A stretch of 64,000 nt of DNA, taken from Apium graveolens (lineage: Eukaryota; Streptophyta; Magnoliopsida; Apiales; Apiaceae). The notes below the pieces were generated by a model that saw only the letters and a list, made by a program, of their open reading frames with translations, did no database searches and was not told the origin of the DNA. The stretch is from positions 37,901,437 to 37,965,436 of the forward strand of contig NC_133655.1 of assembly GCF_009905375.1 (NCBI RefSeq), given 5' to 3'. A program made the translations under genes and the position numbers. Below, in pieces: positions 11,301-23,907 of this stretch (its first letter is position 1; each line of letters begins with the position of its first letter).

Positions 11301-14300
11301 CATGCCTGTTTCATATTCTTGATACATATATCTGTTGATTCAGTTCATAATACCTATGCTAGAGATAAGCGGCAATTTGCATATATCCTTAGTATAGGGG
11401 ACCCAAAGGTAAACATTTTTCTAAAACCGGGAGTCGATGCTCCCGAGTATAATATATATATATATTTATATATATATATATGAATAGTTTTTAAAACTAT
11501 TATTCGAATAAGGTTTATTCGATAACTTTATTTTATTAATGAATATTATTTTGAATATTCATTCGAGGACTTATGACTCTGATTATTTACTAATTATTAT
11601 TCTTTGTTTTATTAAAGAATAATGTGTCGATAATCAAACTTACTTTTGATTATTCAAATAAAGATAGTATTTTCGTATAAGTATATCATTGGTTATTTAA
11701 TATTCATTTCAAGTATAAGTTTTACAACTTCTACTTCAATTATTTTTATAAAGATTATTCTTTATGAGAATATTATTTAAATAATAATATTCAGATATTT
11801 TCAAATATATTGGGACTGATTTATTTTATTAAATCAGCATCACTCCAAACATTCTTAAAAATGTTTTGTGAGTCTTCAAAATGATTTTAAAAGTTAGAGC
11901 GGATCCCAAAACTCATTTTTTTATATTTAAGATTCTCCTTTCGAAGGGGATTTAAATACTCGCTCAAAACCTGAGGGATCCGGCTCTGTGGTATGTTTTA
12001 TATTCGCAACAAGGTTGCTATCTTGATAAAAGAGTTTTTGATTACTTACCCAATACTCGGGAAGTAAAATTCTTGGAACAAGTTAATCCATTAACAGGCA
12101 TCGCCTGGGAAATATCGGTGAGTTTTCCTTTCCAACTAGATACGACTTTTTGGTGGAGCCGTATCAACAAGTTTCTACTTGGGGAAAGTGGGGACGATTA
12201 CGTTTCAGAGTCATGGATTTCATCTGAACTAGGAGTGGCGTAAGTGGTCGAGTGGCGCCGGCCCAGCCTAATTATATTGGCCCAAATGGCCTGGAAGTTC
12301 CGCTAAGACGGTCCATTCCTTAGGAGTCCAGTGTTCGGTTGACAAGTAAATCCGACAGGTTCTCCTCTACATGTAGAAAATGGCGGGGTTGTACTACTAC
12401 GACTGATCATCGTAAGTGGTCTTCCTGGCACGACAAACTCCCGTAATGAGTTCATCATCCAGTTGGATATTTCTGCAACACTACCTAGAGCACCTCGATA
12501 GAAAGGCTACGGTTGGGCGATTGTTGAGTGTTGGCAGGGTCAAGCTTTCAAAATGATGTTTGCATCAAATGAAGTATCTCGTAACTTCATTTTATTTTGA
12601 TGATATTTTAAAGATTGATTCTATACAAGTTTTGTCATGTAGCTTAATCTATGGGATGAACTAATTTTAACTTGAACAGTGGTAGTTCAAATAGTATTCG
12701 GAAAAGATATAAGTATATTGGAGTATCTTGTAACTTCATCTTTTAAACTTATATCTAGTAAATGATTATCTTATGCATGACAAAGATTTTCAGAAAAACG
12801 TTGAGAAAAGGTTAGATATATGAGATCACCTTGCAACGATATTTTTATATAGTTATAAACTGGAACTCCGTGTATATTATGCATGGAAGAGGACTTCCAA
12901 GATTTTGAAAAGTATATATACATATATACTGAATATTTTGCGACTTGGTCGCGGTAAGATATCAAACTTGGTTCATTTCTTCTTGATCAAGACTTTCATG
13001 AGTACTATGAGAATGCTCATATATTGTAAATCATTATACATATTATTTTGGTGGGCTTGTTGCTCACCCTTGCTTTCTTCTTTCATCACACAACATCAGA
13101 TAGACAAGATGAACAGGACCAAGCTTCCAATTCGCAAGCGGTTAGAAAATGTTCCGCAGTTTTCTGGAAGCATTGATGCCGCCGTAGCTGAGGTAGGAGC
13201 TACCAATAGGCTAGGTTTTCAACTATTGATGAACCAGACTTATGTATAATATGAATTGTAATAATGGTAAAGAAATGTAAATTTATTCAGAACCTTCTTG
13301 AGGTGTAATGGCTTATTATGTGGAATAAAATGACTTGTGTTCTTTTTTGGGTATTCATCTCTGAGACTATAACTTGCGGTGTGTGTGTGTGTGTTGTGGG
13401 GTCACAGTACACAGTAATTGGTTGATTGTTAAGATTAAGTGTTGTTAAGGGATATGGAACTCGTGACAACCCGAATCCCTGACCCCGGATTTGGGGGTGT
13501 TACAGTAAAAGAATGGTCAGGGATACTTGCCTTGCAGAGCTTTACAACTATTACTGATCGAATCTGAGCCGACTCGGACACTCAGGCTTTACCGTCTAAC
13601 CACTAGATCAACTTGGATTCGACTTCAACACTTGGTTCTTCGGTTAAAATCCTACTAAGCTCGTCGACGATCCACTAGGTTATCCTCAGTTCGACTTCAA
13701 CTCTTGAGTCCTTCGACTAGAACCTACAGAGTCGAATTACCCTAAGTTAGATGACCAATTATGCTTGACAGATCCTCACAACAGTTCTACCCGACGATAA
13801 CAAAAACCGACCCGTAAATATACATATTATAATAACACACACAACAATTAGGGTTCATGTTCCCGAAAATCGGTTCGGTGTTCGTTTCCAGAAAATAGGT
13901 ATACTCGTAATTTTACGAAATCAGGGTTATTGATTTTAGCAAATTATTTCATCACACCGTGCAATCAAGTTTCATATAAAAACATATGTATATATATAAC
14001 CACTCGATGTCTTGATAATCTTCGAATACGCTCCCGTATTTCCGTAGGTAAATTTCCCGAAAATCGGACAGCGTCTCCTTTGTTTATCGGACTACCCGTC
14101 GAAATAATTCGACGTCACAACAACCAATCAATCAGACAGTTAATTCAACAACCACCGTTTATAATCCAAACCACAATCAACTACGCAACTACAATCTCGA
14201 TACAATCTCTACATACCCAATAAATATATATTCTTTTTGAAAATAACGTTACGAACTAAATTAGTAGTTTAAAATTTTAGGACTCAGAAATAATCATTAC

Positions 14301-15070
14301 GGTCCACCGATTAATTTTAAATAATCGAAAATAATAACTCGATTAATCATATAATTTCATTCGAAAATTTAATTAATTAACAATTCAAAATATACAAATT
14401 AACAGCTCGAGTTCTTCCACAGAAAATGAAAGAATCAGACCACAAATTCGCACATTCGAAATAATCGAACCAGACAATAGGAACATCACAACCCACGCAC
14501 AATGCAACTACACGGGCCACCATCCTCCTTGCGGCAAACAAAGAAAAGGCGGCACAAAAAAAACAGAGTTATAACGGCGACTCACCGGAATTAGGGAAGA
14601 ACAGGGAGGCGGCACAGAGGAATTACCAAGCAAAAAGGCGGAAAAACCTTAGCTATAAGCGAAATAAACCGAGAGAGAGAGCAGTTGAGAGTGAGGGATT
14701 GAGACAGGGGCGATGAAAATGAACAGGGAGGGGGTTTTCTTTTTGTTTATTATATTTTTCTTTTTCCTTTAGCCCACTACACTATACAGATGAATTGAAA
14801 AGGGACGCGTGTCAAGAATTACTACCACACTAATTTATATGCTGCCACGTAGCAATCTGGATAATTATAAATTTGCATTAAATTCACTTTCAAAAGTGAA
14901 ACCATTCAGTACAACTCCATAATTAATTACGCGGACAACCCGATACACCATAAATCACACATAGATAATAATAAAATAACACATAGCGGTCAAACCAATA
15001 CATATATTTTATTTGATTAATTATTTAATAATTACACTTTTTAAATAATATATAAGTATACGAGTCGTCA
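8334..15070 (-). repeat. 3' LTR of Tekay-like element D, split by solo LTR C
   Basis: The LTR begins tgtgacggcctcaaccccgg at 8334 and ends cgagtcgtca at 15070, next to a polypurine tract on the minus strand (GAGGGGAAGGATA). The minus strand therefore starts TGACGACTCG and ends GGCCGTCACA. Without the insertion at 9387-13504 and its duplicated 5 bp it is about 2.6 kb. The conserved gcaagggtgagc...tgctcag block is at 8662-8690. The left edge is only four bases from the Athila-2 LTR end at 8329, so insertion order there is unclear. The part at 14400-14760 includes a purine/pyrimidine-skewed stretch that may be promoter-proximal. No protein is encoded. Confidence 0.75.
9387..13504 (+). repeat. 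Solo LTR C of the B family (4.1 kb), inverted relative to B
   Basis: Starts tgtaataacccc and ends gggggtgttaca. It is the reverse-complement relative of the two B LTRs at 28746-32721 and 51813-55821. Neither edge is followed by a primer-binding site or a polypurine tract plus pol, so it is a solo LTR left by LTR-LTR recombination. Flanks are ataaa (9382-9386) and gtaaa (13505-13509), a 5-bp target duplication with one mismatch. It lacks the 56-bp tandem duplication seen in both B LTRs. A TA microsatellite lies near 11450-11482, and the conserved tgggcttgttgctcacc block at about 13052-13070. The open frames inside are not coding. Confidence 0.85.
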
Positions 15071-15236
15071 TATCCTTCCCCTCTTAAAAGATTCTGTCCT
15101 CAGAATCTGATTTAGCCTAACAAGGGAGGATATTTGTCAAGCAGTTCTGGCTCTAACTTCCAGGTAGACCCTTCGACTCAAGGATTTATTCCAAGCATAC
15201 TCGTTAGGGATATAAACTCATTTCTAAGAACTCGCT
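15071..15236 (-). pseudogene. pol: Element D polypurine tract and chromodomain C-terminus (3' fragment)
   Basis: The minus strand reads through VEGSTWKLEPELLDKYPPLL to a stop near 15109, then a purine-rich tract at 15071-15090 and the LTR. The W-x-x-E pattern and KYPPLL ending are those of the Tekay-type chromodomain that closes pol, as in element F (ending RYPHLFS). The frame has one stop upstream of VEGSTW. The reading is cut at 15236 by the Athila-1 insertion and resumes beyond 61486: after removing Athila-1 and one copy of the tcgct duplication, the R-V-L-R-N segment of the chromodomain continues in the integrase side at 61487 and beyond. Confidence 0.8.
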
Positions 15237-15471
15237 TGTTAGGCATAAACCACGCGCTAATATTCACGCAAGTATACGCGTTCACAAGTAATATAGAATG
15301 ATTTCTAGTTCGTTCCCACAGAGACTCAGACTAATTATATTTAATTAACACTCACTCGCCAATGTATGATTACTTCTCAATGTCAAGACAATAACACTTA
15401 AGGTTGATTAACTAATTATTAACTACAATTAACTACGAGAATAAAACACTTATATTATTACTTGAATTAAC

Positions 15472-17205
15472 TGAAGGGTTTTTAGCACATAAACGCAACA
15501 AAAATGTAAATTTAAATCTTAAAAAAAAAACCGAAACCCTCCGCAGGATCCATGCGAAAAATAATATTTAATTCGTAGTTTAGTATGTTTACCTTAATGA
15601 AACTTTACATTAATGGAAAGATGGAGGTCTTTAATAGCGATCCAAGAACGATGAACGGAAATCCCTAGCAGCTGCTCCTCAAGTGTGAAGCACTCCACCG
15701 GTATCCACCAAGAGTACAATGTGATGGAGGAGGAAGAGGTTGAGAGAATTAGTTGCCTCCCTCTTGTTCTACTTTAGAATTAGGGTTAATTATTTGGATT
15801 GAGGCAAATAGGGTTTATAATAGTATATTTATAGGCAAAATTTTCAGCTGAAAATTTTCCATAAAATATTATTATTATTAACCCTTTAATTGATTATTCT
15901 TATTAACCAATTAACTAATAATTAAAACACCTTTTAATCATTAATCCATTTTCTAAACACTTTAGAAAAATAATTCTCTCACATGATTTAATTTCTAAAA
16001 TTAAATTCTTAATTAATAATATTAAGAATTAATTAAATCTCATTTAATCAATTATTAAATCTACTAATTAATTATTTATTTCACAAATAAATAATTACCA
16101 GCCATTATAAATTAATTCCTCCACCATTAAATCAATCTCTTTTATGGTGTGACCCTGTAGGTTCAATATTAAGCTGGTAGTAGAAATAAATAATAATAAA
16201 ACTATTTTATCATTATTTATATAAATTCTCTAATTCATTAAATATGATTAATTAATAAATTAATCATATTTATTCTACATCGTGAGGGATACTTCTCAGC
16301 ATATCGTGACTATCCGGATAATACGAATTCACTGCTTAGAATACCAAGAACCTATTCAGTGAGTAGTTACCGTATAATTAATTCCTTCTACCCTGCAATG
16401 TCACGATTAAATACAAGGCATGGAACTTGTGTCAAGCCTATCTTATTTAATCATTTGCTTTCCCATTCACTATGCTTAGTTCTATTTAATGTAAATTAGA
16501 AACTCCTTTCTAATTTCATTCACTCTGGCCAGAGATTCTTGAACTAGCATAAGTGGATCAGCATTGAACATTCTCTTCCTTCACTGGAAGGGGTAGATCC
16601 TTTATTGATCATACACTATCTTCGTGTACAAATTTCTATACCCAGTAGAGCCCTTATAATTTTCCCTTGAGACTAAGAACTAAACCAAAGCATAGTTCAG
16701 TGTACACAAGATGACTATGATGACCTCAAGTCTAAGGATATTTGTACAACTATCACTATGTGAACAACTGCTGACACGTGAGTAAACTCCATCAGTTGTT
16801 CAGCTGTGTGAGTCATGTTCAGTGAACTTATTCTATAATAATCACCTACATACTAGCTATAGTGTCACCACACAAATGTCTATGAGAACAGACATCCTTC
16901 ATAATGAAGCAAGCATAGTATGTACCGATATTTGCGGATGATTAATTACCGGTTAGTAATCCTACGACCAGGAAATATTTAAGTTTAGAGTTATCATCTT
17001 TTAGGTCTCATTATTATGATCTCATCATAATCCATAAAAAGCTTTACTCTAAACTATGGTATATCTTATTTAAACACTTAAATAGATAAAGCCCACAATA
17101 AAACCAAAACTAGTCTTTTATTAATATCAATGAAATCAAAACAGATTACATAAAAGTTATTCCTAAATCATCATACATGATTGGACTTAGGACACATCTC
17201 TTTCA
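15472..17205 (-). repeat. 3' LTR of the copia element
   Basis: 1734 bp, tgaagggttt to tctctttca, followed by atctcccacttgtac, whose minus strand is the purine tract GTGGGAGAT. It is AT-rich, with aattaatt stretches and a ttattatta run that is shorter than in the 5' copy. By eye about a dozen differences occur over the first 265 bases relative to the 5' LTR. No coding sequence. Confidence 0.9.
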
Positions 17206-17212
17206 ATCTCCC

Positions 17213-19174
17213 ACTTGTACTAAAGCCAATCACTCTGGTATCTAATTCTCGTCTTGTCTTTATGATGATCAAAGTGACTTTGAGAAAGTGGCTTTGTGAG
17301 TGGGTCTGCTACATTGTTATGTGTGTCAACTCTCTTGACATCTCCTCTTTCAATACAATACAAGAAATGTTACCGCGCTACCAGTAACCTTTTTTTAGAC
17401 ACATGGTTCATCTATGTTTTTGATAAAACCAAACTCTTTGATTGTCTCATCAAAACGGATGTTCCATCTACGAGAAGCTTGCTTTAAACCATATATTGTT
17501 CGCAGTAGCTTACACACTAGGTGTTCATTTTCTTTAGAAAGAAAACCCTCTGGTTGTGTCATATACACTTCCTCTTCAAGTTTCCCATTGAGGAAGGCTA
17601 TTTTCACGTCCATTTGCCAGATCTCATAGTCGTAGTAAGCAGCAATCGCAAGCAAAATCCGAATTGATTTTAACAGGGCTACAGGCAAAAAAGTTTCATC
17701 AAAGTCAATCCCTTGCCTTTGTCTGAATCATTTTACCACGAGCCTAGCCTTATAGGTCTCCACCTGCCCATCTGCTCCAATCTTTCTTTTATATACCAAT
17801 TTGCACCCAATAGGCTTAACACCTTTAGGCGCCTCAACCAGAGTCCATACTTGGTTGGTATACATAGATTCCATTTCGGATTTCATGGCACTATGCCATT
17901 TCTCTGAGTCAACACTACTCATAGCCTCATTATAGGTCACAAGGTCGTCATCATCAATGATTGACAACTCATTGTCATTCTCAATGACAAGGCCATAACA
18001 CCTCTCAGGTTGGCGAGACACTCTCCCTGACCTACGAATGGGCTATTCCACAGAAGGTTGTTTAGTCTGAACAGGTGTTTCCACTTGATCCGTAGTAGTT
18101 TGTGCTTCTTGAACTTCATCAAGTTCAATTTTGCTCCCACTGTTTCCTTCAAGGATAAACTGCTTTTCCAAGAAGGTAGCATGTCTGGAGACAAACACCC
18201 GATGATCGGTGTAAAAGTAATACCCTAAAGTCTCTTTAGGATATCCCACAAAATTATATTTTACAGATCGAGATTCCAGCTTATCTGGGTCAACTTTCTT
18301 GACATAAGTTGGACATCCCCAAATCTTAACGTGTTTAAAACTCGGTTTCCTTTCTTTTCATATCTCATATGGAGTTTGAGGAACAGATTTGGAAGGCACC
18401 TTATTCAGTAAATATGCTGAGGTTTCCAATGCATAACCCCACAGGAATACTGGAAGATTCGCATAAATCATCAAGGACCGAATTATGTCTAACAAAGTTC
18501 AATTTCTCCTTTAAGATACCCCATTCAACTGTGGAGTATATGGAGGAGTCCACTGGGAGACTATACCATTTTCTTTGAGATAAGCTAGAAACTCTCCATT
18601 CAAGTATTCACCACCTCGATCTGATCGAAGAGTTATAATACTATGTTTGATTTGTTTCTCTACTTCATACTTATATTCTTTGAACTTTTCAAAGGCTTCA
18701 GACTTGTGTTTCATCAAATACACATATCTGAATCTAGATCGATCATCTATGAAAGCATAAAGTATGAAAATCCACCCATGGCTTGCGTAGAAATTGGTCC
18801 ACATACATCTGTGTGTACCAATCCTAGCAAATCTGCAGCCCTCTCTTCATGTCCACTAAATGGAGATTTGGTCATTTTACCCAATAGACAAGACTCGCAT
18901 GTAGGATATGATTCAAAATCAAAGGGGTTAAGTAACCCTTCCTTATGTAATGTCCGCAGTCTATTTTCACTAATATGACCAAGTCTGCAGTGCCACAAGA
19001 AAGTGAGATTTTCATCATCCCTTTTTCTTTTGTTAGTATGTTCAATTTGTAGTAAATTATGCTCTATGTCACATACATACATACCATTGTTTAAAATACC
19101 ACTTCAATAAAGAACATTATCTCTAAGAATTGAACATTTATTATTCTGAATAATAAATGAAAATCCAGCCAAGT
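17213..19174 (-). pseudogene. pol: Copia pol: integrase, RT and RNase H end, frameshifted and internally deleted
   Basis: In coding order: a GAG-pre-integrase segment with WHCRLGHISENRL (about 18950-18990) and an ESCLLGK zinc-finger end; integrase core start HTDVCGPIS, then after a frameshift near 18790 FIDDRSRFRYVYL, LRSDRGGEYLNGEF and ENGIVSQWTPPYTPQLNGVS (18511-18804); a decayed spacer; RT N-terminal part from VWTLVEAPKGVKPIGCKLVYKR (about 17840) through WQMDVKIAFLNG and YGLKQASRRW to TFLVLY (about 17365). The sequence then jumps to VADPLTKPLSQ and DWL-stop at 17213-17320, the last residues of RNase H. The catalytic RT box and most of RNase H are absent. Stops replace codons at 17730 and 17395. 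Unable to direct reverse transcription itself. Confidence 0.88.
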
Positions 19175-19783
19175 CTAACATGGAATATAAATAATATTCC
19201 TCACAATCGAGGGAACAAAATAACAATTATTTAAAACAATAGTCTTGCCCGTAGGCATATGTAAATGAAATGATCCTACAGCTTCAGCAGCAACTCTTGC
19301 TCCATTTCCCATCCGTAGAATCACCTCCTCTTCTTCAAGAGTCCTACTTCTCCTTAGTCCCCGCAACGAATTGCAAATATGAGAACCACAGGCGGTATCT
19401 AATACCCAAGTAAAAATTTGACGTAGTGACATATTAACTTCGATCATGAACATACCTGAATCAGAAGCGGTAGTCTCACTACCCTTCTTCTTCTTCAATT
19501 CTGCAAGGTAAACCTTGCAATTCCTCTTCCAGTGCCCCACCTTGTTACAGTGAAAGCAAATAGCTTTGCTCTTGGGGTCTTCAGCTTTTGGTGGAATCGG
19601 CTTTTTCTCACCTACTTTCTTCTTCTTGGAAGGCTTCTTCTTCCTTTTCTTAGGATTGGAACTTTCACCAATTAGAAGAACAGAACTCTTCTTAGGGGAA
19701 AAATTCGATTCCGCAGTCTTCAACGTGTTGTGGAGTTCAGGCAGGCTGACATCCAGCTTATTCATGTGAAAGTTCACAACAAA
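19175..19783 (-). pseudogene. gag-pro: Copia gag C-terminus (zinc knuckle) and aspartic protease
   Basis: In the same frame as the upstream gag segment, separated only by a TAG at 19784-19786. A Lys/Pro-rich basic linker (about 19590-19650) precedes the CCHC knuckle CFHCNKVGHWKRNCKVYL (19506-19560), which binds genomic RNA. The protease follows with the active-site segment VLDTACGSHICN (about 19370-19410), where copia families have D-[ST]-[AG]-[AC]. The frame closes just after NCYFVPSIVRNI near 19180, where a one-base shift separates it from the pol frame. Confidence 0.88.
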
Positions 19784-20290
19784 CTACGAGAATGAACTCG
19801 GAAGTGATTGCAAGACCAAGTCTTGGCTCAGCTCCCCATCCATGGCAAAACCAAGTTGTCCAAGACGTTCAATCAAATTGATCATCTTAAGTACATGGTC
19901 ATTCACAGATGATCCCTCAGACATCCTACAACCGATCAGTTCCTTCGATATCTCATATCGAGTTGTCCTCCCTGCCACATCATATAACTCTTGTAGATGT
20001 ATAAGGATAGTGTGAGCATCCATATGCTCATGTTGCTTCTGTAGCTCAATGTTCATGGAAGCTAGCATGATGCATTGAGCAACATTTGCATCATATATCC
20101 ACTTACGATACACAAAATATTCATCGTTATATGCATCACTAGCAGGTTCAGTAGGCTTAGGTGATTCAAGCACATATTCCAGCTTCTCAACCCTGAGAAC
20201 AATTCTCAAGTTTCGAAGCCAGTCAGCAAAATTAGGACCAATCAACTTGTGAGCATCTAGTATACTCCGGAGTGATAGTGCAGAAGACAT
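19784..20290 (-). pseudogene. gag: Copia gag N-terminal domain
   Basis: I choose the ATG at 20290 (MSSALSLRSILDAHK) as the start. An upstream in-frame ATG at 20332 adds a hydrophobic leader not expected in gag. The protein has the usual copia gag opening GPNFADWLRNLRIVLRVEKL, then IMLASMNIELQKQHE and YEISKELIGCRMSEGSSVNDHVLKM in pieces along the chain, the helical capsid-like region (UBN2-type). It ends at TAG 19784-19786; the reading resumes in the same frame with the zinc-knuckle part, so the stop is an interruption and fits a C-to-T change of a Gln codon. Confidence 0.87.
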
Positions 20291-22156
20291 AACGAATATA
20301 GTAATCTGTAAATGATGAACACATAACAACACTTAGCAAATATTCAATTTCATTTCAAGACACTATATGAATCGGGTCTTTATTCATAAGTGGCTCCCAC
20401 TAGTTTATCTAATTTATACAACCCCTAAGTGAAAATTAAGCATTCATAATGCTAGTGGGAATAGGGATCCTACATTCCATCACACAACCTCGGCTGTAGC
20501 ACGAAACATAATATGATGTTCAATAGGCAGACAACTCTTGTCAATTAAATCTTATGTTATTCCCTAATAAAACTTTAGCCTCTTGAATAATTGAGTCACG
20601 GTTGTAGCACGACAAACTCAATATTCTAAGTCAAGTCTAACCCAACATTTCATACAGTTGAATCAGTCTCCAACGGCCCACGGCTGTAGCACGTAACGAC
20701 CTTTAGATTCTAATTCAATGTACACATCTCTATGTAATAGACAAGTATTTCTTATTTCGAAATCAAAGCCCTCGGCTGTAGCACGAAACGACAATGATTT
20801 AAAAATAAGAACCACTTTCTACCATGTTGGAAGGCTATGACCGACACAAGCCCGTTGTGTCATTGGCCAATTACTACTTGATATTATTTAATTTTAGAGG
20901 GATTATATTATGTTACAATCATAATCATATTATAAAGAGATTCTTCCTTTTAAATTAAATATTTCAAATCAATAATCGATAATCAGATGATTCCCAGATC
21001 GGGGGGAGCATTGTCAAGTGGCGTCACTTAATACCCCTTTCTTATAGATAGAAATCTGCTTTTGACAGAATCATCCTTTCTCTCAATATTGAAAATTCAT
21101 ATTTAATTACGTGTTTCATAAACACAAGAATCTCATGATTGTATTCATAATATTATTGTTAAGGCAAGAAATGATTCATATTCTAGATTTTCTAGAGCAC
21201 GCCTATATTGATTTAAGTTCACCTAAATCTATCATCGCATGGTAAACATAGGCATATATCTCATATATAAAATTAAATAAACAAGTAAATGTAAAGTGCA
21301 ATAAAGTAAATGTGTTTGGTTATGGCCCCATCCTATGTGATCTTTATCAAGCTCATGATAAAGATTAAGGTCAATCTAATATGGTGATGGAAATAAATAC
21401 AACTACTTATTACATAAGTCTTCTTCTTTGTTTAGACTTCTTGTATGCCTCGTCTTCTTCTTTGTATCACCTCCATTGGATAGCCTTCTTGAGTCTTCAA
21501 TTACATTACATAGATTGAAAGTAAAACTAATCTAATGAACTTACAAGAATAACTCGAGTTACATTCGAGATTTATGATTACAAAGATTGATGACATGCAA
21601 GTCGTATTTAAAACCAAAACCAAAACCATTACACTAAGGTCGAAAGGCCATAACCATCCACCATGCTCATACAACACATAAAAGCATGTTAAAATACATA
21701 ATCTGATCTTAACATATCATATTATCCATGATCTAATCATAAAAAAATGACAAAAATCAGAAAAATCAGAATCAAATCAGAAAAACAAGAATCACTATTT
21801 ACGGGCAGTAAACGACGTCATCAGTTTTATTCAGACGCTCGTTTACCTATGGAATAGGGTATTCGTTTGCGTAAATCGGACACCAGACCCAGATTTCAGC
21901 AAATCTGCAGCAGCCAATTCAGAATCCGTATCTAATATGATTCTCATAATTAGAACAAACATAAATCATGTATATGTCAGTATATATACAAATTACATAA
22001 TCATCTTATGATTATACAACTCACATGAATATCAGATATTCAAAACCATACATATATAAACATATTATATCAACATCAAATCATGGCGAATCACGTACAT
22101 GCTCATATATCGAAAACAGTTAAACACATAAACGAATTAAAAACTTTTCGCGAGTA
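20291..22156 (-). other. Copia 5' leader with four spaced repeats
   Basis: About 1.87 kb between PBS and gag without a credible gene. It carries four copies of cggctgtagcacg followed by a/t-aac-like bases at 20491, 20599 (cggttgtagcacg), 20681 and 20773, spaced 108, 82 and 92 bp apart. Such a long leader may hold packaging and translation signals. The remainder is AT-rich with no further structure I can support. Confidence 0.7.
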
Positions 22157-22168
22157 GCTCTGATACCA
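22157..22168 (-). other. Primer-binding site of the copia element (initiator Met tRNA)
   Basis: The minus strand reads TGGTATCAGAGC, one base from the LTR edge at 22170. Confidence 0.92.
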
Positions 22169-22169
22169 T

Positions 22170-23907
22170 TGAAGGGTTTTTAGCACATAAACGCAACGAA
22201 AACATAAATTTAAATCTTAAAAAAAAACCGAAACCCTCCGCAGGATCCATGCGAAAAATAATATTTAATTCGTAGTTCAGTATGTTTACCTTAAGAAGCT
22301 TTACGTTAATGGAAAGATGGAGGTCTTTAATAGCGATCCAAGAACGATGAACGGAAATCCCTAGCAGCTGCTTCTCAAGTGTGAAGCACTCCACCAGTAT
22401 TCACCAAGAGTACAATGTTATGGAGGAGGAAGAGGTTGAGAGAATTAGTTGCCTCCCTCTTGTTCTACTTTAGAATTAGGGTTAATTATTTGGGTTGAGG
22501 CAAATAGGGTTTATAATATTATATTTATAGGCAAAATTTTCAGCTGAAAATTTTCCATAAAATATTATTATTATTATTATTAACCCTTTAATTAATTATT
22601 CTTATTAACCAATTACCTAATAATTAAAACACCTTTAAATCATTAATCCCTTTTCTAAACACTTTAGAAAAATAATTCTCTCACTTGATATAATTTCCAA
22701 AATTAAATTCTTAATTAATAATATTAAGAATTAATTAAATCTCATTTAATCAATTATTAAATCTGCTAATTAATTATTTATTTCACAAATAAATAATTAC
22801 CAACAATTATTAATTAATTCCTCCACCATTAAATCATTCTCTTTTATGGTGTGACCCTGTAGGTTCAATATTAAGCCGGTAGTAGAAATAAATAATAATA
22901 AAACTATTTTATCATTATTTATATAAATTCTCTAATTCATTAAATATGATTAATTAATAAATTAATCATATTTATTCTACACCGTGAGGGATACTTCTCA
23001 GCATATCGCGACTATCCGGATAATACGAATTCACTGCTTAGAATACCAAGAACATATTCAGTGAGTAGTTATCGCACAATCAATTCCTTCTACCCTGCAA
23101 TGTCACGATTAAATACAAGGCATGGAACTTATGTCAAGCCTATCTTATTTAATCATTTGCTTTCCCATTCACTATGGTTAGTTCTATTTAATGTAAATTA
23201 GAAACTCCTTTCTAATTTCATTCACTCTGGCCAGAGATTCCTGAACTAGCATAAGTGGATCAGCATTGAACATTCTCTTCCTTCACTAGAAGGGGTAGAT
23301 CCTTTATTGATCATACACTATCTTCGTGTACAAATTTCTATACCCAGTAGAGCCCTTATAATTGTCCCTTGAGACTAAGAACTAAACCAAAGCATAGTTC
23401 AGTGTACACAAGATGACTATGATGACCTCAAGTCTAAGGATATTTGTACAACTATCACTATGTGAACAACTGCTGACATGTGAGTGAACTCCATCAGTTG
23501 TTCAGCTGTGTGAGTCATGTTCAGTGAACTTATTCTATAATAAGCACCTACATACTAGCTATAGTGTCACCACACAAATGTCTATGAGTACAGACATCCT
23601 TCATAATGAAGCAAGCATAGTATGTACCGATCTTTGTGGATTACTAATTACCAGTTAGTAATCCTATGACCAGGAAATATTTAAGTTTAGAGTTATCATC
23701 TTTTAGGTCTCATTATTATGATCTCATCATAATCCATAAAAAGCTTTACTCTAAACTATGGTATATTTTATTTAAACACTTAAATAGATAAAGCCCGCAA
23801 TAAAACCAAAACAAGTCTTTTATTAATATCAATGAAATCAAAACAGATCACATAAAAGTTATTCCTAAATCATCATACATGATTGGACTTAGGACACATC
23901 TCTTTCA
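22170..23907 (-). repeat. 5' LTR of the copia element
   Basis: 1738 bp, tgaagggttt to tctctttca, near-identical in order to 15472-17205, with a longer ttattatta run near 22565 and scattered substitutions. It is followed by the target duplication ttaac and the remainder of the Athila LTR. Confidence 0.92.

Larger units (their letters stand above)
15472..23907 (-). mobile_element. Ty1/copia element nested in the Athila-1 3' LTR
   Basis: Two LTRs of about 1.73 kb (tgaagggttt...tctctttca) flank a minus-strand internal region with an initiator-Met PBS, a leader of about 1.9 kb, gag, protease, integrase and RT remnants in copia order, and a polypurine tract. The 5-bp duplication ttaac is at 15467-15471 and 23908-23912. 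Removing the element restores the Athila LTR sequence seen at 60280. The whole is 8436 bp. It is defective: frameshifts, stops and an internal deletion removing the RT catalytic core. The lineage within copia is not assigned. Confidence 0.92.

Noticed and set aside
11115..11483. 122-codon frame in solo LTR C
   Set aside because: Lies wholly in the LTR, ends in a TA microsatellite, and has no protein family features.
9387..13504. Large DNA transposon with terminal inverted repeats (TGTAATAACCCC / GGGGTGTTACA)
   Set aside because: The same ends in B are bordered by a primer-binding site and a polypurine tract, so these are LTR ends and not a transposase-mobilised element.
20491..20790. CRISPR-like array
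   Set aside because: Repeats are short, imperfect, unevenly spaced and lie in a plant retrotransposon leader.
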